Origin: Io17-Chloro-G2 sp963663135
GTDB lineage: Bacteria > Chloroflexota > Dehalococcoidia > Lucifugimonadales > UBA3495
DNA length: 64,000 nucleotides
Assembly (NCBI GenBank): GCA_963663135.2
Contig: CAXXRM010000002.1
Location: forward strand, 186,001 to 250,000
Reading direction: 5' to 3'
Below, piece after piece: positions 43,026 to 52,787 of the stretch. The position numbers and the translations under genes were made by a program. Position 1 is the stretch's first letter, and every line of letters begins with the position of its first letter. Below the pieces are notes generated by a model. That model did no database searches, was not told the DNA's origin, and saw only the letters and a list, made by a program, of their open reading frames with translations.

Positions 43026-44066
43026 ATGGCCAAAAGGCCGTCGCAACTATGCATGATGAGGTGGTCCCCTTTGCTGGCGGAAGAGGAAAAGCTCTGGTTA
43101 TATGACGTTGTTGAGCCCGGGCAAGCGGGGGAGGTAACCGTGGTCCGGTTGACCGCAGCCAACATCGCCGAGTACGCCCGCGTAACCCAGAACCCGGACC
43201 CCCAGTACCGAGAAGATGCCGCTCTCCGGGACTACACCAGCGCAGCCGTGGCGATGCCGACCATGGTCTTGTCCTATGCGCCGTTGCTCCGGGAAGACAT
43301 AGCCCGGGCCAACGGTTTTGTCGCCCAAGAGGTGTCAACCACCGCCCGGCGACAAACACCCTTCGCCAAATGCGAGATCCGTTGGCGACGCCCGGCCCGT
43401 GAGGGCGACACCATTTACGGCTCCCGGCGGGTGTTGGAGAAATACGAGAGGCGGGGCAGCCGTTTCGTGACCTTCCGGGTGGAAGCTTCCAACCAGCACG
43501 ACGAATCCGTGGCCGAGTACGACTACACCTGCATTTTTGACTACGCCCAGGTCCGGAAAGAGGTCCCGGGTGACCGGAGGAGCACCGAGGCCTCGCCGCC
43601 CGAACCCCCGGAGCCCGCCGCCGCCCGCATGGCTCTAACCTTCGACGTCATCGCCGTTAATGACCCGTTGACGCCGCTGACCCTGTCCGAGAGCCAGGAG
43701 ATCATCAACGGAAAAGACGCCTTCCGGCTGGCCGGCGAGCACAATCCCATTAACATTCACACCGACGAGGAGTTTGCCCGGCAGAACATCTTCAGCGGAA
43801 CGGTGAGCTCGGGCCCCGCCGCCATGGCTTACGTGGACCAGATGTTGGCCCAGTCCTTTCCGCTGCAGGCGTTCTACCGGGGAGGGACCCTGCTTTTACG
43901 GGGCATAGAGCCATTCCGCACCGGTGACACGGTGACCTGGCAGGGTGAGGTCACCGGCAAGGCGGACAGCGACGGCCACAAGATGGTGGAATGCCGTGTG
44001 CACGGCGCCAACCAGCGGGGAGACCTGGTCAACTTGTCGGATGCGTCGCTGAACCTGGAAGATTGA
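43026..44066 (+). CDS. Two-domain hot-dog dehydratase (FAS1-like + MaoC)
   Basis: A single-chain version of the pairs found elsewhere in the window. The N-terminal half is a FAS1-like domain (ITNEYAR-type segment IAEYARVTQNPDPQY, then AVAMPTMVL). The C-terminal half is MaoC-like with LAGEHNPINIHTDEEFA (D-x-N-x2-H type catalytic motif), then FSGTVSSGPAAM. Probable enoyl-CoA hydratase. Start could also be the ATG-ATG ten codons later. Confidence 0.85.
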   Translation: MAKRPSQLCMMRWSPLLAEEEKLWLYDVVEPGQAGEVTVVRLTAANIAEYARVTQNPDPQYREDAALRDYTSAAVAMPTMVLSYAPLLREDIARANGFVAQEVSTTARRQTPFAKCEIRWRRPAREGDTIYGSRRVLEKYERRGSRFVTFRVEASNQHDESVAEYDYTCIFDYAQVRKEVPGDRRSTEASPPEPPEPAAARMALTFDVIAVNDPLTPLTLSESQEIINGKDAFRLAGEHNPINIHTDEEFARQNIFSGTVSSGPAAMAYVDQMLAQSFPLQAFYRGGTLLLRGIEPFRTGDTVTWQGEVTGKADSDGHKMVECRVHGANQRGDLVNLSDASLNLED

Positions 44067-44085
44067 CCTCCCGGTATACTCCGGT

Positions 44086-44508
44086 CTACCTCACCCGGCC
44101 ATAAACCTTGTCCGGCGAGACCAGTACGACGACGGCTTCCTGGGTGACCATGGCTGCGTCGTACTCCTCCCAGTCGGGGTGGTCTTTGTCGCCGCAGGCC
44201 CGGTAGACCTCCCGGAGCATTACCCGCAGTTCCTCAGCGTCGGTGTTGCCCGCATCGTAAAGGGTCGCCTGGCCCTGCACCACTGCAAAGCTTCTCCAGT
44301 CAGGAGTGACCGTCAAAACGGTGCAATGGGGGTTGCGGCGTAGGTTGTGAACCTTGGCCGAATTCCCCCGCACCGAAACGAATGCGGCATTCCCCTGATA
44401 CGCCCCGCACACGACAATGCTAACCTGGCTGGCGCCATTCCTCTGTAGGGTGGTGATCACCCCCTGGTGATTGGCTTCCATGAAAGGCCGCGCCTCTTCG
44501 AATTCCAA
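44086..44508 (-). CDS. Split-barrel oxidoreductase (PPOX class, F420/FMN)
   Basis: Flavin-binding split-barrel protein of about 140 residues: GVITTLQRNGASQVSIVVCG, RNPHCTVLTVTPDW and the RVMLREVYRACG helix match PPOX-class F420-dependent proteins. I choose the TTG at 44508 because GGAGG lies seven bases upstream; the frame extends to another TTG at 44541. A TATACT box at 44541-44546 would give a leader of about 26 bases. Confidence 0.85.
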   Translation of the reverse strand: MEFEEARPFMEANHQGVITTLQRNGASQVSIVVCGAYQGNAAFVSVRGNSAKVHNLRRNPHCTVLTVTPDWRSFAVVQGQATLYDAGNTDAEELRVMLREVYRACGDKDHPDWEEYDAAMVTQEAVVVLVSPDKVYGRVR

Positions 44509-44540
44509 TTTCAGACCTCCGCACCTTAAATTGTCCGTCA

Positions 44541-44546
44541 AGTATA
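44541..44546 (-). promoter_or_regulatory. -10 box for PPOX gene
   Basis: TATACT on the minus strand, 32 bases before the TTG at 44508; a ribosome site (GGAGG 44516-44520) lies in between. Confidence 0.45.
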
Positions 44547-44701
44547 ACCCGTGGCTTGCCCCGGCTCTAAAAGAGCCCTAGAGTACATTCAGGCGCGACT
44601 CCCCGGCGCGAACGGCCCGCACCCGCGGAATCCAGCGAAAATCTTCAGGGCGGCCCCGTCCCACGGTAGCCGCCTCATTTATCCGGCCGGAAGGAGCAGC
44701 T

Positions 44702-45520
44702 TTGGAACTCAAAGAGTTGGGCAAAACCGGCTTGATGGTGCCGGAAATCGGCGTGGGCACCTGGAAGTACTCCGGGGGCGTAGAGCCGCTGCAGACAGGA
44801 ATAGGCCTGGGCGCGTGGCTTATTGACACTGCCGAGATTTACCGCACCGAAGGCGTCGTGGGGCAGGCGATCGCGTCCCAAAGGAGCGGGGTTTTCCTGG
44901 CCACCAAAGTCTCCGGTGACCACCTGCGCACCAACGAGGTAATGCGGGCCGCCGATGCCAGCCTTCGCCTGTTGGACACAGACTACATCGATCTCTACCA
45001 GGTTCACTGGCCCAACAGGCGCGTGCCCATTGCCGAGACCATGGGCGCCATAGAAACCCTGGTAGACCGGGGCCTCGTCAAATACATCGGGGTTAGCAAC
45101 TTCAGCTTGAGCGAACTGAAGGAAGCACAGGCCGCGATGACCCGCTACCCCATTGTCTCCAACCAGGTGCTGTACAGTCTGATCGACCGGGACATAGAGA
45201 GGGACTTGTTGCCCTATTGTCAGGAACAGGGCATCACTATCATGGCCTACACTCCGCTTGCCGACGGCTCCCTGGCTCGAAATTCCCGGTTGCCCATCGG
45301 GCGCCGCGGCAGCCGGGGAATCAGCGCCCTGGAGTCTGCGGCGGCCGAAGCGGGCAAGACCATGGCTCAAGCGGCGCTCAATTGGTGCACCTCCCATCCA
45401 AACGTGATTGCCATTCCCAAAAGCAACAGCCCGGACCGCGTTGCAGAAAACTGCGGCGGGTCCGGTTGGCGGCTTTCTCCGGAGCAGATCAGGACTCTGG
45501 ATGACGCCTTCGCCAGATAA
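44702..45520 (+). CDS. Aldo/keto reductase
   Basis: NADPH-dependent TIM-barrel oxidoreductase. The catalytic tetrad is visible: Asp and Tyr in LIDTAEIYRTE, Lys in FLATKVS and His in YQVHWPN. The cofactor segment AIPKSNSPDRVAEN lies near the C-terminus. Length 272 aa. The TTG start follows GGAAGGAGC at 44690-44698. Confidence 0.93.
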   Translation: MELKELGKTGLMVPEIGVGTWKYSGGVEPLQTGIGLGAWLIDTAEIYRTEGVVGQAIASQRSGVFLATKVSGDHLRTNEVMRAADASLRLLDTDYIDLYQVHWPNRRVPIAETMGAIETLVDRGLVKYIGVSNFSLSELKEAQAAMTRYPIVSNQVLYSLIDRDIERDLLPYCQEQGITIMAYTPLADGSLARNSRLPIGRRGSRGISALESAAAEAGKTMAQAALNWCTSHPNVIAIPKSNSPDRVAENCGGSGWRLSPEQIRTLDDAFAR

Positions 45521-45719
45521 CCGATCACCCAGGGCCAACGCATTCCAATGTAGTAGATGGATGTTGCGTCCAATGTGATGCGTATTCGCCCTTGGTCCGA
45601 CGGCTCTCACCTCCGGCAATTCCCGCAGCGCCGACCCTTCAATGTAACCAGCTAATTCAAGTCGGCCAATTCTGGAGTGCATTTTCACCGCCCAACCGGC
45701 CAGGTCCATCAATTGTCCC

Positions 45720-45893
45720 CCGTCATTCTCGCCGTAGCGGGAATCCAGAGCCCTGATCATTCGCCAAGACGGTTATGCCAACCAAGAAGGGCCGGGTGGA
45801 CAGGTCGACGCCCCACCTGGAAAATTCCTGCAGACCCACGTCAGGTTGGATGGGAGAAGGGGCTCTGGATTCCCGCTGCGGCGAGAATGACGG
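45720..45893. repeat. MITE-like inverted-repeat element, best-preserved copy
   Basis: Arms of 33 bp, 45720-45752 and 45861-45893, are reverse complements with a single mismatch and bracket about 108 bases without coding potential. A further partial arm follows at 45909-45940, then the tail aattgaaagaccctgg. Diverged relatives occur at 11.1, 13.8-14.2, 23.6, 31.2 and 59.7 kb. No gene was seen in 45521-46095. Confidence 0.88.
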
Positions 45894-46095
45894 GACTAGG
45901 GAACAAAACGGCCTCTGATTCCCGCTTCGGCGAGAAAGACGGGGGATTTAGTGATAATTGAAAGACCCTGGGCGGGCAACATAATTTGACAATCGGAAGG
46001 GTTGGCGGTACGGTCAAAAATTACCAGCCACAATCAACCATTATCTGGGACAGGATGCGGCCAGGCATCAGGTTCCATGGTGTCGGGAGACCGCG

Positions 46096-47367
46096 ATGAA
46101 CAACGAAAACGATTCGGGCTCCACTTCAATCCGCGTCAATTCGCTATGGAAGGTTTTCGGCAAAAATCCTGAACGAGTCCTCGAACCCATGTACGCCGAG
46201 AAGGACAGGTCTTACTTCCAGTCCGAGTTTGGCAATGTAGTGGGTCTGCAGGACGTTTCCTTTGAAGTCGGCCGAGGTCAGACCTTCGTAATCATGGGGT
46301 TGTCGGGCAGCGGCAAGTCCACCCTGGTGCGCTGCTTGATCCGGCTTATCGAGCCCACCGCCGGGGAGATAATCATCGACGGAGAGGACGTCACCAAGAT
46401 GTCCGACGTTGAGCTGTCCGAGTTACGCCGTAAGAAGACAGCAATGGTCTTCCAGCACTACGGGCTGATGCCCCACCGCAACGTGCTGGACAACGCGGCC
46501 TGGGGCTTGGAGGTGCAGGGCATCAGCAAGGAAGACCGTTACGCCCGCGCCCGCGAAGTGCTGGACCTCGTCGGCCTCACCGGTTGGGAAGATTCCTACC
46601 CCCGCCAATTGTCCGGCGGGATGCAACAGCGGGTGGGCCTGACCCGGGCCTTGGCGGTAGACACCGAAATTCTGCTTATGGACGAGCCGTTCAGTGGCCT
46701 CGACCCCCTGATACGCCGCCAAATGCAGGATGAGTTGCTGCGCTTGCAGGAAGAATTGCAAAAGACCATCGTCTTTATCACCCACGACCTCAATGAGGCG
46801 CTGAAGCTGGGCGACCGCATCGCCATCCTGCACGATGGCCGCGTGGCCCAAATTGGGTCGCCGGAGGACATTGTGCTCCGGCCGGAGGACGAATACGTCG
46901 GGGACTTCACGCAGGACGTGCGCCTGGAAACGGTCCTGACGGCCAGCAAGGTGATGGTGACGCCCAAGGCTACCTTGATGGGCCACCAGGGGCCGCGGGC
47001 AGCGCTGCACACCATCGCCGGAAGCGACGGCGACGCCGCATGGGTTGTCGACCGCAAAGAGCGCTACATCGGCCTGCTCTCTATCGCCAAGGCCGAGCGG
47101 GCCCTGCGAGCCGGCGTGACCAGGCTTGACCAGGCATGGGACTACGTTGACCGGGAATACCAGGCCGTGACCCCGGCCACTACGTTCGACCAACTCATAA
47201 CGATGGCCCTGGGCAGCGATTATCCCATTCCCGTTATCAGTGATGACGGGATGCTTGTGGGCGAGGTCCATCGCAGCGCCCTGGCCGAAGCCATCGCTGA
47301 AACCTCCCACGCCGACCCTGACTACGAGGCGAATGCCGCTGCCAACGCTGCCATCGCAACGGAGTAA
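46096..47367 (+). CDS. proV: Glycine betaine/proline ABC transporter ATPase
   Basis: Energises uptake of the osmoprotectant glycine betaine. Walker A GLSGSGKST (68-76), signature LSGGMQQRVGL and Walker B ILLMDEPFSGLDP. The long N-terminus (FGKNPERVLEPM) and C-terminal CBS-type region, from about 290, are typical of OpuAA/ProV, where the CBS domains sense ionic strength. First gene of the proVWX set. Confidence 0.94.
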   Translation: MNNENDSGSTSIRVNSLWKVFGKNPERVLEPMYAEKDRSYFQSEFGNVVGLQDVSFEVGRGQTFVIMGLSGSGKSTLVRCLIRLIEPTAGEIIIDGEDVTKMSDVELSELRRKKTAMVFQHYGLMPHRNVLDNAAWGLEVQGISKEDRYARAREVLDLVGLTGWEDSYPRQLSGGMQQRVGLTRALAVDTEILLMDEPFSGLDPLIRRQMQDELLRLQEELQKTIVFITHDLNEALKLGDRIAILHDGRVAQIGSPEDIVLRPEDEYVGDFTQDVRLETVLTASKVMVTPKATLMGHQGPRAALHTIAGSDGDAAWVVDRKERYIGLLSIAKAERALRAGVTRLDQAWDYVDREYQAVTPATTFDQLITMALGSDYPIPVISDDGMLVGEVHRSALAEAIAETSHADPDYEANAAANAAIATE

Positions 47368-47436
47368 CCGGTGAATTGTGAGTGGCGCCCATTGCTAATT
47401 CATCAATTGAGGCTCGCTATTTCCCAGGAGGCATAG

Positions 47437-48531
47437 ATGGCAGCGATAACCAGCGACGAGAACGAACCACAACCCCTCATTTCGCCCACTCCCGAGGACC
47501 AAGAAGCAACACTGGCCAACCAGACGCGACGGGTCGGCATACGTCCGGTCCACAAGCAGTTGGCCGGCGCAGCGGTGGTGTTGGTTGTGTTCATAGTGTG
47601 CCTGGCGGTCTGGGGCGCGGAAATGGAATTTCCCACAACCGTCTCAAGTACCGAAGTTGCAACGACCGGAGCCGGCAGCGTAACGCTGACCAAGACGTAC
47701 CGGGACGTTACCAGCAAGGCCATCAACGACGCTGTCAAATGGGTGACCAGAGAGGGCAACTGGCTCTTCGGCGGTCTGAAGACCGCTATTACCTATGCCC
47801 TGCTATACATTGAGACGGGTCTGGAATGGCTGCCTTGGCCGGCAGTCGTCCTCGGCCTTGCCCTGCTGTCCTTCGCCGTGGGACGCTGGCCGCTCACGGT
47901 GTTTACATCCCTGGCGCTGCTCTTCGCTGGCTTCATGGGCCTTTGGGGCAACATGATGGACACCATTGCTTTGATGCTCGTAGCGGTGTTGCTCTCGGTG
48001 GGAGTCGGATTTCCACTGGGTGTGCTGGCCGCCCGCAACCGAATGACCGACAGCTTCATGCGCCCCGTGTTGGACGGAATGCAGACCATGCCCAGCTTTG
48101 TATACCTGCTGCCGGGTATACTGTTCTTCGGGCTGGGGAAACCGGCCGGAATCTTCGCCACCATCATTTACGCCGTGCCCCCGGTAATCCGGTTGACCAA
48201 CCTCGGAATCCGCCAAGTCTCTCCGGAGACGGTGGAGGCCGCCCGTTCCTTTGGCGCGTCGCCACTCCAATTGCTGCTAAAAGTGCAGGTGCCCATGGCC
48301 CTGCCGACCATCATGGCCGGCATCAACCAGACAACTATGATGGCGCTGGCCATGGTTACCATCGCCAGCCTAGTGGCAGCCGGAGGCCTGGGAGACAACG
48401 TGCTCCGGGCCCTGCAGAAGAACGACTCGGGAACCGGTGCGATCGCCGGCCTGACCATAGTATTCCTGGCAATCATCATAGACCGGTTGACCCAGGCCCT
48501 CGCCCGCCGCCAACAAGAAGCCATCGACTAA
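47437..48531 (+). CDS. proW: Glycine betaine/proline ABC transporter permease
   Basis: Permease of the importer. A long N-terminal region with one helix (about 46-63) precedes the ProW core. The binding-protein-dependent transport motif EAARSFGASPLQLLLKVQVPMALP contacts the ATPase. AGGAGG lies at 47428-47433. Length 364 aa. Confidence 0.94.
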   Translation: MAAITSDENEPQPLISPTPEDQEATLANQTRRVGIRPVHKQLAGAAVVLVVFIVCLAVWGAEMEFPTTVSSTEVATTGAGSVTLTKTYRDVTSKAINDAVKWVTREGNWLFGGLKTAITYALLYIETGLEWLPWPAVVLGLALLSFAVGRWPLTVFTSLALLFAGFMGLWGNMMDTIALMLVAVLLSVGVGFPLGVLAARNRMTDSFMRPVLDGMQTMPSFVYLLPGILFFGLGKPAGIFATIIYAVPPVIRLTNLGIRQVSPETVEAARSFGASPLQLLLKVQVPMALPTIMAGINQTTMMALAMVTIASLVAAGGLGDNVLRALQKNDSGTGAIAGLTIVFLAIIIDRLTQALARRQQEAID

Positions 48532-48672
48532 GCCCACTAAGGGCGCTGGATGGCCGGAATGATAGCAGGCCAATGGTTTGACAGGTCATATCAGTGCTGA
48601 TAAATTGGCGCTGGCGTTTGACCAAGCAGATATGGACGATACCCTGACCCGTACGAAATGGAGGCACCAATC

Positions 48673-49695
48673 TTGTTAACCAGATTCAGAACCCTAATAC
48701 TGGCGGTGTTGGTTACCGCGGTACTCTCGGCATCCGCTATGGGTTGCGCCGGTGAGGAGCCCAAGCAGACCATCATCTTCGGAGACCTCAACTGGGATAG
48801 CGCCCAGCTGCAGAACCGTATAGCCCAGTACCTGGTGGAGGAGGGCTACGGCTACCCGACGGACGTTAAGCTCGGGGCCACATTACCCCTGTTCCAAGGC
48901 CTGAAACGGGGCGACACCCACGTCACCATGGAGATTTGGCTTCCCAACCAGGACGAGGCCTGGGACGAAGCCCGAGCCGAAGGCGCAGTTCTGTCCGTGG
49001 GCAAGAGCTTGGGATCAGACTGGCAGTCGTCCTTCGTTATCCCCGCTTACATGCAGGAGGAATACCCGGACCTGGATAGCGTTGAAGACTTGAAAGATCC
49101 CCAGTATAGGGACCTGTTCAAGACGGCGGAAACCGGCGACAAGGCGCGGCTGGTTTCCTGTGTCATCGGTTGGGCCTGTGAGGAAGTGAACGTTGCCCAA
49201 ATCGAGGGATACGGCCTGGCGGACCACATCGAAGTCATCAACCCCGGAGACGGCGCAGCCATGAACGCCGACCTCTACGGCGCCTACGAGCGGAAGGAGC
49301 CCTGGCTCGGCTACCAGTGGGGCACAAACGACCCGGCCCTGAAGCTGGACTTGGTCCGACTGGAGGAACCGGCCTACAGCGACGAATGCTGGTTCACGAC
49401 CAAGGCCTGCGCCTATGAGGATGCGACCATCCTGATTGCGGTGAACCCCGACCTGCCGGCATCGGCCCCGGACGTTATCGCCCTGCTGCGGAAGTGGGAC
49501 TTTAACATCGAAATCTACAAGGAGGCGGTCAACTGGCGGGACCAGAACCCGGATGCCGACATCGCAGACACCGCCACTTGGTGGCTGAACAGCAACGCCG
49601 ACGTTTGGCAAGCCTGGGTGACGAAAGACGCCGCAGCCTCAGTCAAGGAAGCCCTGAAAAAGGGTGAAGAGCCCGACGGCTGGCCGGACGAGTAG
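48673..49695 (+). CDS. proX: Glycine betaine-binding lipoprotein
   Basis: Substrate-binding protein of the importer. The signal is LTRFRTLILAVLVTAVLSASAMGC, with lipidation at the Cys. GDLNWDSAQLQNRIAQYL and MEIWLPNQDEAW are OpuAC-type segments; Trp residues in these loops form the aromatic betaine cage in relatives. I start at the TTG at 48673, eight bases after GGAGG; an ATG five codons earlier overlaps that ribosome site. Confidence 0.93.
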   Translation: MLTRFRTLILAVLVTAVLSASAMGCAGEEPKQTIIFGDLNWDSAQLQNRIAQYLVEEGYGYPTDVKLGATLPLFQGLKRGDTHVTMEIWLPNQDEAWDEARAEGAVLSVGKSLGSDWQSSFVIPAYMQEEYPDLDSVEDLKDPQYRDLFKTAETGDKARLVSCVIGWACEEVNVAQIEGYGLADHIEVINPGDGAAMNADLYGAYERKEPWLGYQWGTNDPALKLDLVRLEEPAYSDECWFTTKACAYEDATILIAVNPDLPASAPDVIALLRKWDFNIEIYKEAVNWRDQNPDADIADTATWWLNSNADVWQAWVTKDAAASVKEALKKGEEPDGWPDE

Positions 49696-49729
49696 CCCCA
49701 CTCGGCACCCCAACCTCTGACGACAGAAA

Positions 49730-49758
49730 AAAGAGCCCCTCTCAATGAGGGGCTCTTT
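49730..49758. terminator. Bidirectional terminator between proX and GNAT gene
   Basis: Perfect 12-bp stem (aaagagcccctc with its complement) and a five-base loop. On the minus strand it is followed by further T residues. It can serve both convergent genes. Confidence 0.85.
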
Positions 49759-49823
49759 CGTTGTCACGGTATTCTCCACAGAAGCCCGGCGGGAAGGGGA
49801 GAGTATCAGTATAGGCGAGGTGG

Positions 49824-50372
49824 CTACACCGGCAGCCGCATTATGTGCCGTCTGATACCTGCTCTCCCCACTTCCCGGAAACCCATCGATTCAAATGTGC
49901 CGACGAACCCCATGAAGCGGTAGCTTGGGGAATCGGGGTCGACAGGGAAGGCTTCAACCACCGCTGCGCCCTTTTCCCTGGCGTGGTCCACGGCCGCCCT
50001 GACCAATTTCCTGGCTACCCCCTTCAACCGGAGCCTTCGCGGAACGAAAAAGCAGACGAAGGACCAAACGCGTTCCCCCGACGCGTCTGCCGGACCGCCC
50101 AGGGCCCGGTAGCTGTCCCGGGGCGCAATTGAGCACCACGCAACGACCTCTCCGTTGATGTAACCCAGGATGCCGATGGCCTCACCTTGTTGGACCCGCC
50201 CCCGCAGCACCTCTTTCTTGGCGTCGCGGTCGCCGCGGGAGGCACCGGCGGGCATAGTGCGCCAGACCATGCACCAGCAGTACTTGGGGCCGCCCCTGGA
50301 ATTGAACAGACCCTCCAGGTCATCCCACCGGTCCCGGTCCACCCCGTGGAACTCGATTTCATCATCCAGCAT
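49824..50372 (-). CDS. GNAT family N-acetyltransferase
   Basis: Acetyl-CoA-dependent acetyltransferase fold. The acetyl-CoA-binding segment is FFVPRRLRLKGVARKLVRAAVDHAREKGA (cited in part: residues about 108-137). An N-terminal segment YCWCMVW is found in a known GNAT subgroup, and YRFMGFVGTFESMGFREV ends the fold. Acceptor unknown. Confidence 0.88.
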   Translation of the reverse strand: MLDDEIEFHGVDRDRWDDLEGLFNSRGGPKYCWCMVWRTMPAGASRGDRDAKKEVLRGRVQQGEAIGILGYINGEVVAWCSIAPRDSYRALGGPADASGERVWSFVCFFVPRRLRLKGVARKLVRAAVDHAREKGAAVVEAFPVDPDSPSYRFMGFVGTFESMGFREVGRAGIRRHIMRLPV

Positions 50373-50390
50373 GTGAACCCCCCATACCCC

Positions 50391-50422
50391 AAAAAAGGGG
50401 CGCCGCTTTAACGCGGCGCCCC
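50391..50422 (-). terminator. Terminator of SIMPL gene
   Basis: Perfect 10-bp GC stem (ggggcgccgc with its complement), six-base loop and six T residues on the minus strand, 25 bases after the SIMPL stop. Confidence 0.9.
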
Positions 50423-50446
50423 CTGGAACGGTTTACCTGAATGCGG

Positions 50447-51283
50447 CTACTGGATCGAGAAGGCCGCCTGCACGTTCAGGCTCAATTGAAGCTCTCCTCC
50501 GCTGATAAACGTCGGCGAGTCGGCCACTGCACTTGACAATGCCATAGACTCCAACATGAAGTCCTGGTTTCTCGGTGTGCCTACGCCCACTTCGCCGATG
50601 AACAGCAGGTTGCCGACCTCCACACCCGTGAGGCTTGCCAGATGCTCGGCCTTGGCTGCTGCGTCCTGCACCGCTTCCTCCCGGAGCTGCGTCATGAACG
50701 GCTTGGGGTCCTCGATACTGAAGTTGATGCCGTCTATCCGCGTTGCGTCCCCACCTGCCTCAGCCACCGCGTCGATGATCGTCCCAACTGCGTCCACGTC
50801 CCGTATTTTGATCCTGGCCGAGTTGTTTACGGTATACCCAACGAGAACCTGCTTCCTGGTGCGCGTCCCCCCGGATGTCACCTCCGGATACTCGTACTGC
50901 GGCCAGATATTAAGAGACTGCGTTTGCACGTCCTGGTCTTCGAGCCCGTGGGCCTTAACCGCCTGCACGATTGCGTCCATGGCTTCGGCAGCCTCGGCAC
51001 GTGCTTCCGCCACCGTTTCAGCGATGGCCTCGACTCCTATGTTCAGCAGTACCAGGTCCGGCTCGACGGTAATGGTCGCCTGCCCGTTGACCCATATTCC
51101 CGAACCGGCAACCGACTCCCGGTTCGCGGCGGTGGCCATTTCCGTGCCAGCCGCAGCTATTTCCATAACCTCCGGCGCACCTGACTCGGGATTCCCCGCG
51201 GCCCCATCGTTGGTGCAGGCCAATCCCAAAACGAGCAAGGCAATGATCACCAGTATCGCGAAGAGCCTGGTCTTCCTGTCCAT
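50447..51283 (-). CDS. SIMPL domain lipoprotein (DUF541)
   Basis: Secreted lipoprotein: MDRKTRLFAILVIIALLVLGLAC with a good lipobox, then the SIMPL (DUF541) domain. Diagnostic segments are GQATITVEPDLVLLNIGVEA and the TQSLNIWPQYEY loop, with the C-terminal NVQAAFSIQ end. SIMPL proteins are periplasmic/outer-surface oligomers linked to stress or interaction roles. I start at 51283, because GGAAAGG precedes that ATG; another ATG lies six codons upstream. Confidence 0.88.
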   Translation of the reverse strand: MDRKTRLFAILVIIALLVLGLACTNDGAAGNPESGAPEVMEIAAAGTEMATAANRESVAGSGIWVNGQATITVEPDLVLLNIGVEAIAETVAEARAEAAEAMDAIVQAVKAHGLEDQDVQTQSLNIWPQYEYPEVTSGGTRTRKQVLVGYTVNNSARIKIRDVDAVGTIIDAVAEAGGDATRIDGINFSIEDPKPFMTQLREEAVQDAAAKAEHLASLTGVEVGNLLFIGEVGVGTPRNQDFMLESMALSSAVADSPTFISGGELQLSLNVQAAFSIQ

Positions 51284-51413
51284 TTGCACCTTTCCTTTCA
51301 TCTGAAACCTTTTCTCGGCCCGCGTGCACCCGCGCGCGTCCTTGTTTTAATGACGGCGGACAAGCGCAAATGGTTCCATTAAACCCCCAGATCGCGATTT
51401 GAGCCCAAATGGG

Positions 51414-52787
51414 CTAGTTCCAGGACCAAACGCCCAGGGACCCTTGCGCCAATTCCCTGGGTCCGGTAGCGCCGCTGGCGTCCAGAATGAAAACGCTTTC
51501 TCCGCTTGGGGAACCACCGTTACGCCGTTGATACGGTTCTTCCCGGGTGCCGGCCAGTACCAGCCAGTTCCCATCGGGGGACCACAGGGAATGGGAATAT
51601 GAGTACTGATCGAAGAAATTCAGCATGGTCATCGTGTCGTTGGACGGGTGGAACCGGAGCAATTCCTGAACGCTCCCCCCCCGGACCGGAGAAACCTTTA
51701 GCTCCAAAAGCTGGTCCTGCGCGTCCACACCCACCCAGGCGATTTTGTCCCCGCTAGGGGCCCAGAAGAACGCGGCTATAGGTTCTTGCGCCAAAGTCCG
51801 CACCTCTCCACCGCCGGCGGGCACCAGAATCAACCGCTGGAACAACGGGGATCCGCCGCCTTCCTGGTCCACCACCGCCAACTCCGAGCCGTCGGGAGAC
51901 CAGGCGAATGCGGCGAGGGATCCCACTTCCAGAATCGAGGCCGCAGTACCAGGGTGGCCAACCTCTTCTACGAACAACGCTGCCCCTGCGGTGTCAGGAT
52001 TCTGAACGGCAAACGCCATCCGGGTCCCATCCGGGGAAAAGGCCGGCGTCCTGAAACCGAACCCCACGGTCGTGCCCCCACCGCCTACGATCTGAAATGG
52101 CCTGCGAGCCACTCTCAACTCATCCCGGCTGTGGATCAAGATGGCGTTACCATCTTGATTCCAGTGGTAGTACAAGGGCGCTCCGGTCTCGACAACGTCA
52201 GGGGTTATCTCATCGCCCTTCCAAGGCTCTTGCGTATCCAGAGCCAGCAAAGCGAAGGCCTCCGGACCAGACACGAGGAACGATAGGGTTCTGCTATCCG
52301 GAGACCAGTACAGATAATGAGGCGCCCCTTGCGCGATCACCGAGGGGACTGGGTTCACATACACATTCCTCACGCCGCGGCCAACCAGGTCGAAAACATC
52401 CACCGATACCTCGGGCCGCCCGTCGGACGCGACGACCTTGGAAGCAGCTATCCTCGTCCCGTCGGGGGACCACGTCGGCCAAAAATAGTTGCTAGTTGCA
52501 CCCTCGGGTTGAGCTAGGACGCCACCCCGGCTCTCCGAGGCCACTTGGGCCCCTCCGGTGAGGTTAAATAAGTCGCTCCCATCCGGATTGACAGTAAAAA
52601 GGCTTCCGCTGGATCCGACGAAAACGATTCTGTTTACCACAACTGTTGATAAAGGCCCGGTTGTTTCATCCGCCTGATTCTCATGGTTTGCGGGGTCCTC
52701 CACTTCGTCCAAGCTTCGACTGCCGTTCTGCTGACAGGCTGCCACTAGCAGACCGATGGCCAGCGCGATCCCAATCACAGCCTTCAT
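51414..52787 (-). CDS. TolB/WD40-like beta-propeller lipoprotein
   Basis: Lipoprotein signal MKAVIGIALAIGLLVAAC followed by a propeller with repeated PD40-type strands, of the form W-SPDGT-R-A or W-PDG-L-V (SPDGTRIAAS, SPDSRTLSF, SPDGTRMAF, SPDGSELAV, SGDKIAWV, SPDGNWLVL). At least six blades are visible in 457 residues. Probably an extracytoplasmic scaffold. The ATG at 52787 is used; the open frame reaches 52991, but its N-terminus has no signal peptide. Confidence 0.87.
   Translation of the reverse strand: MKAVIGIALAIGLLVAACQQNGSRSLDEVEDPANHENQADETTGPLSTVVVNRIVFVGSSGSLFTVNPDGSDLFNLTGGAQVASESRGGVLAQPEGATSNYFWPTWSPDGTRIAASKVVASDGRPEVSVDVFDLVGRGVRNVYVNPVPSVIAQGAPHYLYWSPDSRTLSFLVSGPEAFALLALDTQEPWKGDEITPDVVETGAPLYYHWNQDGNAILIHSRDELRVARRPFQIVGGGGTTVGFGFRTPAFSPDGTRMAFAVQNPDTAGAALFVEEVGHPGTAASILEVGSLAAFAWSPDGSELAVVDQEGGGSPLFQRLILVPAGGGEVRTLAQEPIAAFFWAPSGDKIAWVGVDAQDQLLELKVSPVRGGSVQELLRFHPSNDTMTMLNFFDQYSYSHSLWSPDGNWLVLAGTREEPYQRRNGGSPSGESVFILDASGATGPRELAQGSLGVWSWN

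Noticed and set aside
44675..45760. Long minus-strand open frame opposite the aldo/keto reductase
   Set aside because: It covers the reductase antisense and enters the repeat region; no domain or ribosome site.
46423..47310. Long minus-strand open frame opposite proV
   Set aside because: Antisense to a clear ABC ATPase, no domain, shadow composition.
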